Of a stretch of 14,673 nt of DNA, positions 8,852 through 14,673 are shown piece by piece (positions within the stretch are counted from its first letter, which is position 1; the number at the start of each line of letters is the position of its first letter). The translations under genes and the position numbers were made by a program. The notes under the pieces are model-generated. The model searched no databases. It saw only the letters and a program-made list of their open reading frames with translations, and was not told where the DNA came from. This DNA is from Bacteroidales bacterium (GTDB lineage Bacteria; Bacteroidota; Bacteroidia; Bacteroidales; P3): NCBI GenBank assembly GCA_017632095.1, contig JAGBSA010000163.1, positions 1 through 14,673 on the forward strand, written 5' to 3'.

Positions 8852-9943
8852 ATGGATAAGCATTCTAAGATTTTTGTAGCAGGACATAGGGGATTGGTTG
8901 GTTCTGCTATTTTGAAAAATCTTCAATCTAAATCATACGATAACTTTGTTCTTCGCACACATCAAGAATTGGATTTGTGCAATCAAGCAGATGTGGAAGC
9001 GTTTTTTGAGAAAGAACGTCCTGAATATGTCTTTTTGGCGGCTGCTTTTGTGGGAGGAATAATGGCAAACTCGATTTATAGAGCTGATTTTATATATAAG
9101 AATCTTCAAATCCAAAACAACGTAATCCATAGCTCCTATAAATATGGAGTAAAGAAGCTTTTGTTTCTTGGAAGTACTTGTATTTATCCTCGAGATGCCG
9201 TTCAACCGATGCAAGAGAGCGAATTGCTAACCGATGAGTTGGAATACACAAACGAACCTTACGCTTTGGCTAAAATAGCCGGCTTAAAGATGTGTGAAAG
9301 TTATAATTTGCAATACGGAACCAACTTTATAGCTGTTATGCCTACTAATCTTTATGGTCCAAATGATAACTTCAATTTAGAAACTTCTCATGTTATGCCG
9401 GCCTTGATAAGAAAGGCACATCTTGGAAAATGCTTACAGAATAATGATTGGCAGTCTTTGAGAATGGATTTGAACACTCGTCCAATAGAAGGAGTAAACG
9501 GTGAAAGCAATCAAAAGGAAATAGAGAATATATTATCGAAGTATGGAATTAAATCCAAGGGAAATTCTGTTGAAATAGAATTGTGGGGAAGCGGAACGCC
9601 GTTAAGAGAATTTCTTTGGAGCGAAGATATGGCTGATGCTTGTGTTTTCTTAATGGAAAAGGTGGATTTCAAAGACACTTACTCGAAAACAGACGAGCAA
9701 ATAAAGAATTGTCATATTAATATAGGAACGCAAAAAGAAATCAGCATAAAAGACTTGTTCACAATGGTGTGTGAAGCTGTCGAATACAAATCTGAAATTG
9801 TTTACAACAGCGATAAACCCGATGGAACAATGAGAAAACTTACCGATTGCTCAAAATTGCATTCTCTTGGTTGGAAACACAAAATAGAGTTGCCACAAGG
9901 AGTGCGACAACTCTATCAATGGTATTTGGAAAGTCTTAAATAG
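8852..9943 (+). CDS. fcl: GDP-L-fucose synthase
   Basis: A 363-residue NADPH-dependent epimerase/reductase that turns GDP-4-keto-6-deoxymannose, the Gmd product, into GDP-L-fucose. It shows the Rossmann motif GHRGLVGSAI at 11-20 and the active-site residues S108, C110, Y137 and K141 (GSTCIYP, then EPYALAK), with H180 in TSHVMPALIRK as the likely general acid. The enzyme is about 45 residues longer than the E. coli form because of an insert at about 193-248, between the RKAHLGK helix and LWGSGTPLREFLW; the same kind of insert is known to me from Bacteroides enzymes, so I do not read it as a fusion. It starts 12 nt after gmd. Its stop overlaps the 3' end of convergent dapD by 8 nt, and its probable terminator lies inside dapD. 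No glycosyltransferase is nearby, so where the fucose goes is unseen. Confidence 0.98.
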   Translation: MDKHSKIFVAGHRGLVGSAILKNLQSKSYDNFVLRTHQELDLCNQADVEAFFEKERPEYVFLAAAFVGGIMANSIYRADFIYKNLQIQNNVIHSSYKYGVKKLLFLGSTCIYPRDAVQPMQESELLTDELEYTNEPYALAKIAGLKMCESYNLQYGTNFIAVMPTNLYGPNDNFNLETSHVMPALIRKAHLGKCLQNNDWQSLRMDLNTRPIEGVNGESNQKEIENILSKYGIKSKGNSVEIELWGSGTPLREFLWSEDMADACVFLMEKVDFKDTYSKTDEQIKNCHINIGTQKEISIKDLFTMVCEAVEYKSEIVYNSDKPDGTMRKLTDCSKLHSLGWKHKIELPQGVRQLYQWYLESLK

Positions 9944-10745
9944 CAACATTAAAGTCTCTTAACGCATCGTTGAGAGAGGTTTTTTTATCTGTGGATTCTT
10001 TTCTTTTACCTATTATTAAGGCACAATTCACATTGTATTCGCCTGCCGGGAATTTCTTTGTGTAGCTTCCCGGAATCACAACCGAGTTTTCAGGAACTAC
10101 GCCTTTGTATTCTATCGGCGTTTCTTGTGATACGTCTATTATTTTTGTTGATTGTGTGATTACTGTATTCGCACCTAAAACCGCTCCTTCTTTGATCAAA
10201 GCCCCTTCGACAACGATACATCTTGAACCAATGAAGCAATTGTCTTCGATGATTACAGGATTGGCACCGACAGGTTCAAGAACGCCTCCTATGCCTACGC
10301 CACCTGCCAAGTGAACGTTTTTTCCTATTTGAGCACAACTTCCAACTGTTGCCCAAGTATCAACCATCGTTCCGCTATCTACATAAGCCCCGATATTGAC
10401 ATAAGAAGGCATCATAACGCAACCCTCTGCCAAGAAACTGCCATAGCGAGCTACCGCAGGGGGAACGCATCTTACCTTCAGTTCTTCATAGTTTTGTTTT
10501 GTCGGAATCTTGTCCCAGAATTTCAAATCTCCGCTTTCGAACGGCTGAATACCACATAAAGGGAAGTAAAGTATGATTGCTTTTTTTACACTTTGATTTA
10601 CAATCCATTCGCCATTGATTTTCTCTGCCACTCTCAGTTTTCCGCAGTCCAAATCGGCTATAATATTCAATATCTCTTCTCGAATAGTTTTCTCATTAAG
10701 AAGAGTTCTATCATTCCAAGCTTGTTCTATCAATTCTATATTCAT
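9936..10745 (-). CDS. dapD: 2,3,4,5-tetrahydropyridine-2,6-dicarboxylate N-succinyltransferase
   Basis: A 269-residue cytoplasmic acyltransferase that uses succinyl-CoA to open and succinylate tetrahydrodipicolinate, in the succinylase route to meso-diaminopimelate (peptidoglycan) and lysine. I place the start at the ATG complementary to 10743-10745 (MNIELIEQAWNDR), the usual family N-terminus; a 12-codon longer reading from 10781 would run through the promoter. A helical N-terminal domain (about 1-90) is followed by the left-handed beta-helix of hexapeptide repeats (about 95-235), including SYVNIGAYVDSGTMVDTWAT, GKNVHLAGGVGIGGVLEP and CFIGSRCIVVEGALIKEGAV. The C-terminal cap ends TSLNDALRDFNVAI, also typical. 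It overlaps fcl tail to tail by 8 nt. No other dap genes are nearby. Confidence 0.97.
   Translation of the reverse strand: MNIELIEQAWNDRTLLNEKTIREEILNIIADLDCGKLRVAEKINGEWIVNQSVKKAIILYFPLCGIQPFESGDLKFWDKIPTKQNYEELKVRCVPPAVARYGSFLAEGCVMMPSYVNIGAYVDSGTMVDTWATVGSCAQIGKNVHLAGGVGIGGVLEPVGANPVIIEDNCFIGSRCIVVEGALIKEGAVLGANTVITQSTKIIDVSQETPIEYKGVVPENSVVIPGSYTKKFPAGEYNVNCALIIGKRKESTDKKTSLNDALRDFNVAI
9955..9986 (+). terminator. Probable terminator of gmd-fcl, inside dapD coding sequence
   Basis: TCTCTTAACG (9955-9964) pairs with CGTTGAGAGA (9968-9977) around a 3-nt loop, with one T-G wobble. GG and seven Ts (9980-9986) follow on the plus strand. This has the form of an intrinsic terminator for fcl, about 12 nt past its stop. 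The same bases encode residues near the C-terminus of DapD on the other strand. Confidence 0.7.
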
Positions 10746-10760
10746 ACTTAAAAATTTTGG

Positions 10761-10791
10761 CAAAGATAGCGAAAACGCCAAAATAAAGAAA
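10761..10791 (-). promoter_or_regulatory. Promoter of dapD
   Basis: On the minus strand TATCTTTG (complement of 10761-10768) matches TAnnTTTG. TTTC lies 19 nt further upstream, close to the -33 TTTG. The predicted transcript begins near 10754, leaving a leader of only about 9 nt and supporting the dapD start at 10745. Confidence 0.75.
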
Positions 10792-10799
10792 GGGCTTGA

Positions 10800-10840
10800 A
10801 TGAAACTTCGTTTTAGAAATATGAAACTTGATTTCAGAAA
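10800..10840. repeat. Imperfect tandem 21-nt repeat
   Basis: ATGAAACTTCGTTTTAGAAA at 10800-10819 is followed by ATGAAACTTGATTTCAGAAA at 10821-10840, 17 of 20 bases identical. They abut the inverted repeat that follows and share its CTTCGTTTT core. No coding function is seen. Confidence 0.75.
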
Positions 10841-10842
10841 AT

Positions 10843-10878
10843 TCTTTCTTCGTTTTAATTTGCTGAAACGAAGAAAGA
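10843..10878. repeat. Perfect 13-bp inverted repeat (hairpin)
   Basis: TCTTTCTTCGTTT (10843-10855) is exactly complementary to AAACGAAGAAAGA (10866-10878) with a 10-nt loop. There is no T run on either side that would mark an intrinsic terminator. It lies between the divergent dapD and T9SS cargo promoters; it could be a protein-binding site, a RNA hairpin or a remnant of a small repeat element. Confidence 0.75.
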
Positions 10879-11017
10879 GTAATGCTTTGATAGTCAGTAG
10901 GTGTTTTAAGATGAGGTTATGTTCGATTTTATTACTATTTCAATAGGGAAAATATATAAATAGGAAGTTGTGAAATAAAAATTGCTTGTGCTATTGCAAA
11001 AAAAAAAGTTGTATTTA
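10879..11017. other. AT-rich intergenic stretch with no recognised gene
   Basis: Part of the 347-nt gap between the dapD start and the next start codon at 11093. Apart from the repeats to its left and the promoter to its right, I see no open reading frame of note, tRNA, riboswitch or further repeat here, only A/T-rich sequence with a run of ten As at 10998-11007. Confidence 0.6.
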
Positions 11018-11048
11018 TTTGCGGAATTAAACAAATGTTGTATATTTG
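11018..11048 (+). promoter_or_regulatory. Consensus Bacteroidetes promoter of the T9SS cargo gene
   Basis: TTTG (11018-11021), 19 nt, then TATATTTG (11041-11048) match the -33/-7 consensus exactly. This is the best promoter in the window. The start should be near 11055, giving a leader of about 38 nt that is very A/T-rich and contains AAACAATTAA twice (11051-11060 and 11068-11077). Such A-rich leaders without a Shine-Dalgarno sequence are usual for strongly translated Bacteroidetes genes. Confidence 0.88.
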
Positions 11049-11092
11049 CAAAACAATTAATCTTAGTAAACAATTAAAAACATTAAAGAACA

Positions 11093-12040
11093 ATGAAAAG
11101 AATTATTTTTTCAGTCCTTGCATTGGGACTATCAATGGGCTTGATGGCTCAAAAAGTTTACAACGGAGCAGAACCTATAAAGGGAAAATTAGTTAACGTT
11201 GCAAAATCAGGAAACATTGTTTATCCTGAAAGTTTTGAAGATTGTGCTAGTGTAGATGATCCTATGATTTATACAGAAGATGGTCAATCTCTTTGGTTAA
11301 GTCTCTCTGGAACAAACGATTATGGAGACATGGCTTATGGGCAAAGATATACAGGTAGCTACCAAGTAACAGGTATTGCAGCCGTTATGACAAATCTATC
11401 TGTTGACGGTTCTGAAGATGAATTGTCTGCTGCAGTTGTTGATATGAATGGAAATGAATTGGCATCAGTTGCTTTTACTACTGCAGATCTTCCTGCTACA
11501 ACTGAAAATTTGTATTTCGATTTAGTTGAATTTGATTTTGCATCTCCTGTAAATGCTTCTGATTTCTTGGCAACAGTTAGTGTTGCTCCATTCCAATATG
11601 ATGAAGAAGGAAACATATTTGGTAATCTTTCATTTGTTGCATCAACTGAAATAGGATGTTCTTCTGGAGATATGGCTTATTCTTACTCAATAGTAGATGA
11701 AGCAGGTAATTATGGATGGATATCAATATACGATGCTTGGGGCGGTGCAGATTTAGATTTGTTCATCTTCCCTAAAGTTTCAGGCGTTGGTTTGTCAGAA
11801 GTTGAATTGAACTCTTTGTCATACGTTTATCCTAACCCAGCAAAAGAAGAAGTAATGTTGGCTTCTTCAGTAAACGTTGAAAAAGTAGAAATCTACAATG
11901 TATTGGGTCAAGTTGTTTACTCAGCAGATGTAAACGCTAACTCAGTAAAAGTAAACACTGCAGACTTCGCAGCTGGAAACTATGTTGTTAAAATGTACAC
12001 TGAAGGTGGCGTTGCAACAAAGAAATTGGTTGTTGAATAA
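11093..12040 (+). CDS. Secreted T9SS type A sorting domain-containing protein
   Basis: A 315-residue secreted protein of unknown function. MKRIIFSVLALGLSMGLMAQ is a clean signal peptide for Sec export, with cleavage expected near residue 20 (AQ/KVYNG). The central part (about 40-230) is acidic and beta-rich with no family I can name; it contains motifs such as PESFEDCASVDDP and SIYDAWGGADLDLFIFPKV and looks like a jelly-roll-type extracellular domain. The last 75 residues form a canonical type A sorting domain: YVYPNPAKEEVML near 244-256, VEIYNVLGQVVYSA, FAAGNYVVKMYTEGG and the ending KKLVVE. This predicts passage through the type IX system and release or cell-surface anchoring. It has its own consensus promoter and a terminator, so it is probably monocistronic and well expressed. 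The next ORF has the same kind of C-terminal layout. Confidence 0.9.
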   Translation: MKRIIFSVLALGLSMGLMAQKVYNGAEPIKGKLVNVAKSGNIVYPESFEDCASVDDPMIYTEDGQSLWLSLSGTNDYGDMAYGQRYTGSYQVTGIAAVMTNLSVDGSEDELSAAVVDMNGNELASVAFTTADLPATTENLYFDLVEFDFASPVNASDFLATVSVAPFQYDEEGNIFGNLSFVASTEIGCSSGDMAYSYSIVDEAGNYGWISIYDAWGGADLDLFIFPKVSGVGLSEVELNSLSYVYPNPAKEEVMLASSVNVEKVEIYNVLGQVVYSADVNANSVKVNTADFAAGNYVVKMYTEGGVATKKLVVE

Positions 12041-12065
12041 TCGAGATACTTTGATTTAATGTCTT

Positions 12066-12104
12066 AAACAGAAGCGACTGTAAAAGGTCGTTTCTGTTTT
12101 TTTT
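12066..12104 (+). terminator. Rho-independent terminator after the T9SS cargo gene
   Basis: AAACAGAAGCGAC (12066-12078) pairs with GTCGTTTCTGTTT (12087-12099), with one G-T wobble and an 8-nt loop, and continues into a run of eight Ts. It should stop most transcription before the next ORF. Confidence 0.88.
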
Positions 12105-12140
12105 AATTAAAGGCTTAATATAATCAATTAAATTAAGAAA

Positions 12141-12159
12141 AGAGTTTAAGCTAAACTCT
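12141..12159. repeat. Perfect 8-bp inverted repeat at the upstream limit of the truncated ORF
   Basis: AGAGTTTA, the 3-nt loop AGC and TAAACTCT form a perfect hairpin. It contains the in-frame stop codon (12147-12149) that closes the reading frame upstream of the next ORF. A further short hairpin, TTGTTC/GAACAA (12178-12183 and 12190-12195), ends 5 nt before that ORF's first ATG. Confidence 0.65.
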
Positions 12160-12200
12160 CGCAATTTGGAGAAAAGCTTGTTCCAAATAGAACAAAGGCT

Positions 12201-12794
12201 ATGTCAATAGAATCTTCAGGCGGAAGCGGTGATGCTATGGTAACAATCGACATTCCTGCAGATAGCGTTACAGCATTCAGTTTCTATGCTTCTCTTACTC
12301 CAAACGATCAAACAGCTTATTTCTACTTTGCTGTGTATTATGGAATAGAAGACTATACTGATGAAGAGGTTTTGGATATCCTTGCATCACAAACTGATTT
12401 CATCACTTACGAAGATAAAGAAAGTTACGTCGATTTTTCTCAAGAGACAGAAACTTTGTTTGGAATTTTTATCATTCCTTTCAATGCAAACAATGAAGAG
12501 GGAACACGTGTTGCTATAAGATTTACTGAAGACGGTCTTGTGGGATTGCAAGATGTTAATATCCCAACTTTGAACGTTTATCCTAACCCTGCTAATAGCA
12601 ATGTTGCAATTACTTCTTCTACTTCTATTGATAGAATCGAGATTTCAAATATCTTAGGTCAAAAGGTTTATGAAGATGCAACAGTTGGAGCAAATCAAAC
12701 TACAATAAATGTGTCTGGTTTACAAAACGGAGCGTACTTTGTAAGAGTTTATGGAGAAAATTGTATGATGACAAGAAAGCTTATTGTAAAATAA
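12201..12794 (+). CDS. N-terminally truncated T9SS cargo protein, probable gene remnant
   Basis: A 197-codon reading frame ending in a good type A sorting domain: LNVYPNPANSNVAI (about 126-139), IEISNILGQKVYED, LQNGAYFVRVYGEN and the ending TRKLIVK. The part before it (MSIESSGGSGDAMVTIDIPADSV, then YFYFAVYYGIEDYTDEE) looks like an extracellular beta domain that begins in mid-fold. There is no signal peptide, which a T9SS cargo needs to cross the inner membrane. The frame stays open for 17 codons before the ATG without another start, up to the TAA at 12147. The upstream gap has a terminator and no TAnnTTTG promoter. The best reading is that the 5' end was deleted. VGL-x2-V-x4-L-x(1-2)-YPNP is shared with the preceding cargo gene (VGLSEVELNSLSYVYPNP against VGLQDVNIPTLNVYPNP), so the two are probably paralogues. 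Alternatively it is a silent donor for recombination. Confidence 0.72.
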   Translation: MSIESSGGSGDAMVTIDIPADSVTAFSFYASLTPNDQTAYFYFAVYYGIEDYTDEEVLDILASQTDFITYEDKESYVDFSQETETLFGIFIIPFNANNEEGTRVAIRFTEDGLVGLQDVNIPTLNVYPNPANSNVAITSSTSIDRIEISNILGQKVYEDATVGANQTTINVSGLQNGAYFVRVYGENCMMTRKLIVK

Positions 12795-12814
12795 GACTTT
12801 GAAAAAATAAAATC

Positions 12815-12852
12815 AAAAGCCGTTCCCACAAAATAGGAACGGCTTTTTTTTT
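12815..12852 (+). terminator. Rho-independent terminator before argS
   Basis: AAAAGCCGTTCC (12815-12826) pairs perfectly with GGAACGGCTTTT (12836-12847) around a 9-nt loop and runs into a T tract. Its intactness shows that the end of the truncated cargo gene is still the original gene end. Confidence 0.92.
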
Positions 12853-12862
12853 GTATTCAAAA

Positions 12863-12894
12863 TTTGATGGTAAAATGCTTTTTTTGTACCTTTG
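12863..12894 (+). promoter_or_regulatory. Promoter of argS
   Basis: TTTG (12863-12866), 20 nt, then TACCTTTG (12887-12894) fit the Bacteroidetes -33/-7 consensus. The start should be near 12900, about 26 nt before the argS ATG. Confidence 0.82.
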
Positions 12895-12925
12895 CAAATC
12901 TAATATTAGTATAATTGTTTGAAAG

Positions 12926-14673
12926 ATGATAGATTCCATAATAAGAAATCTGATTTCCGAAGCTTTTAATAAGAAGTTCGGTGTGGAGATTGTCGCAGAT
13001 GCAATCGCATTGACGGCAACTAAGAAGGAGTTTACGGGAGATTTTACTTTTGTCGTTTTCCCTTATATGCAGTCATGTGGATTGAAAAATCCGGTTGAGC
13101 TTGCTAATGCTTTGGGAGAATATGTTGTGGCTCAAAGTGAGTGGATTGAAAGCTTTAATGTGATAAAGGGATTTTTGAACTTTGTGGTTGCAGATGCGTA
13201 TTGGTTGGATTTCTTAGGAAAGAACTATAGAAAGGAAACTTTTGGATATAGTGCCGTTAAGGAAGATAAACCTATTGTTGTGGAGTATTCTTCTCCTAAT
13301 ACGAACAAACCTTTGCACTTAGGTCATATAAGAAACAATCTTTTAGGCTGGTCTGTTGCTGAAATCTTAAAAGCAAACGGTTATGCAGTTAAGAAGGTTA
13401 ATCTGGTAAACGATAGAGGAATTCACATTTGTAAGTCTATGCTTGCTTGGAAGAAGTTTTCAGGAGGCGAGACTCCTCAAAGCAGTGGTATGAAAGGTGA
13501 TCACCTTGTTGGGAAATACTATGTTGCTTTCGATAAAGCGTATAAGGAAGAGGTAGCTGAGTTGGTTTCAAAGGGAATGGAAAAAGAGGAGGCAGAAAAA
13601 CAAGCACCTATTCTTTTGGAAGCTCAAGCTATGTTGAAGAAGTGGGAGGAAAAAGATGAAGAGGTGGTTTCTTTGTGGAAACAGATGAATGAGTGGGTGT
13701 ATGAAGGTTTTGATACAACTTATAATAAGCTTGGAATAAACTTTGATAAGGTTTATTATGAGTCTGAAACATACTTATTGGGTAAGGACTTAGTGAGCGA
13801 AGGCTTGGAAAAAGGAGTGTTTTATCAAAGACCGGACGGCTCTGTATGGATTGATTTAACTCCGGATGGATTAGATGAAAAGCTGTTGTTGAGAAAAGAT
13901 GGTACTTCTGTGTATATGACTCAGGATTTAGGTACTGCATGTTTGCGCCATGAGGATTTTGATTCAGAAAAGCTTGTTTACGTTGTCGGAAATGAACAAA
14001 ACTATCACTTTGCTGTCTTGAAATTGGTTTTAGAGAAACTTGGAATGTCTTGGGCAAAGGATTTATATCATCTTTCTTATGGTATGGTTGAATTGCCAAA
14101 TGGAAAGATGAAGTCTAGAGAAGGAACCGTTGTAGATGCAGATGACTTGATTGCTCAAATGATTGATACAGCAAGACAACAAACTCAAGAGCATGGAAAG
14201 ACTGACGGATTTACAGGACAACAAGCTGAGGAATTGTATTCTCAATTAGCATTGGGTGCATTGAAGTATTTTATTCTTAAGGTTGATCCAAAGAAGAATA
14301 TGCTCTTTAATCCTGAAGAGTCAATTGATTTTAACGGAAATACCGGTCCTTTTATACAATACACTCATGCAAGAATTCGTTCGATATTACGTAAGGCTGA
14401 GGCTGCATATGGAAGTTTGGATTTGTTGAAACTTTCTAAAGACGCAACGTTTAATGTTAAGGAAAAAGAAGTTTTGAATTGTTTGTTCTCTTTCCCAAAT
14501 GTAATAAGACAAGCAGGTGAAACATTCTCTCCTTCGTTAATTGCAAATTTTGCTTTTGATTTAGCAAAAACGTTCAACGCTTTTTATCAAGATACTCCAA
14601 TTCTTCATGAGGAGAATGAAAGTAATAAGCAAATGAGGTTGTGTCTTACTTATTTTACAGGAACAACAATCAA
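12926..14673 (+). CDS. argS: Arginyl-tRNA synthetase (3' end beyond the window)
   Basis: A class I aminoacyl-tRNA synthetase that charges tRNA-Arg with arginine using ATP. From the ATG at 12926 (MIDSIIRNLISEAFNKKFG) 582 codons are open to the window edge; the family is usually a little under 600 residues in this phylum, so only the last few residues are missing. The N-terminal Add1 domain that contacts the tRNA D-loop covers about 1-110. The HIGH motif is HLGH at 131-134 in SSPNTNKPLHLGHIRNN. The KMSKS-equivalent loop is KMKSREG at 394-400; as in many ArgS proteins the second lysine of KMSKS is not conserved. The DALR anticodon-binding domain begins near 470 (GPFIQYTHARIRSIL) and runs to the edge. 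It has its own promoter and no operon partner is visible. Confidence 0.97.
   Translation, partial: MIDSIIRNLISEAFNKKFGVEIVADAIALTATKKEFTGDFTFVVFPYMQSCGLKNPVELANALGEYVVAQSEWIESFNVIKGFLNFVVADAYWLDFLGKNYRKETFGYSAVKEDKPIVVEYSSPNTNKPLHLGHIRNNLLGWSVAEILKANGYAVKKVNLVNDRGIHICKSMLAWKKFSGGETPQSSGMKGDHLVGKYYVAFDKAYKEEVAELVSKGMEKEEAEKQAPILLEAQAMLKKWEEKDEEVVSLWKQMNEWVYEGFDTTYNKLGINFDKVYYESETYLLGKDLVSEGLEKGVFYQRPDGSVWIDLTPDGLDEKLLLRKDGTSVYMTQDLGTACLRHEDFDSEKLVYVVGNEQNYHFAVLKLVLEKLGMSWAKDLYHLSYGMVELPNGKMKSREGTVVDADDLIAQMIDTARQQTQEHGKTDGFTGQQAEELYSQLALGALKYFILKVDPKKNMLFNPEESIDFNGNTGPFIQYTHARIRSILRKAEAAYGSLDLLKLSKDATFNVKEKEVLNCLFSFPNVIRQAGETFSPSLIANFAFDLAKTFNAFYQDTPILHEENESNKQMRLCLTYFTGTTI

Noticed and set aside
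8852..9943. Extra 45 residues in GDP-fucose synthase as a fusion or novel domain
   Set aside because: The insert at about 193-248 is in the place where Bacteroides-type enzymes are also longer, and all catalytic residues are intact.
11051..11077. Direct repeat AAACAATTAA in the cargo-gene leader as an operator
   Set aside because: The repeats are short and made of A/T-rich sequence like the rest of the leader, so chance is a sufficient explanation.
13629..14099. Minus-strand reading frame of 156 codons inside argS
   Set aside because: It is fully antisense to conserved ArgS codons, starts inside the gene, has no promoter and reads as low-complexity shadow sequence.
1..14673. Defence system, CRISPR array, insertion sequence, prophage or tRNA gene
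   Set aside because: I saw no regularly spaced repeats, transposase or integrase motifs, toxin-antitoxin pairs or cloverleaf sequences. The gene content is housekeeping, envelope and secreted proteins.

Overview
The window looks like chromosome from an AT-rich member of the Bacteroidota, most likely order Bacteroidales. Several signs agree. Promoters have the Bacteroidetes form (TTTG, about 19 bp, TAnnTTTG) and there is little Shine-Dalgarno signal. There are secreted proteins with C-terminal type IX secretion (T9SS) sorting domains. The GDP-fucose synthase is the long form with an insert, and the small SRP RNA is of Bacteroidetes type. I cannot name a genus from sequence alone.

Layout, left to right. 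mltG (peptidoglycan strand terminase) ends at a strong hairpin terminator. Facing it on the minus strand is the small SRP RNA gene with its own promoter. Next come an exported family-20 beta-N-acetylhexosaminidase and, 53 nt after it with no terminator between, a NodB-type polysaccharide deacetylase. A terminator ends that pair. A new promoter then drives a 1000-residue secreted multidomain protein with a lamin-tail domain and a weak T9SS sorting domain. gmd and fcl follow as a 12-nt-spaced pair that converts GDP-mannose to GDP-L-fucose. fcl overlaps the 3' end of convergent dapD (lysine/meso-diaminopimelate synthesis) by 8 nt, and fcl's likely terminator hairpin lies inside dapD coding sequence. 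The dapD upstream region holds a cluster of short direct and inverted repeats. It is followed by a consensus promoter driving a 315-residue T9SS cargo protein. Behind that protein's terminator sits a second cargo ORF of related layout that lacks a signal peptide, a promoter and probably its 5' end. The window closes with argS, which runs off the right edge.

Shared themes are the cell envelope and secretion (mltG, SRP RNA, GH20, deacetylase, T9SS cargo, GDP-fucose, diaminopimelate). These are separate transcription units, not one pathway. No glycosyltransferases, T9SS machinery, mobile element, CRISPR array or defence genes are visible. I did not find a convincing undescribed system. The most interesting points are the truncated cargo paralogue with a hairpin at its upstream limit, the terminator embedded in dapD, the repeat cluster near 10800-10880, and the uncharacterised 1000-residue surface protein.
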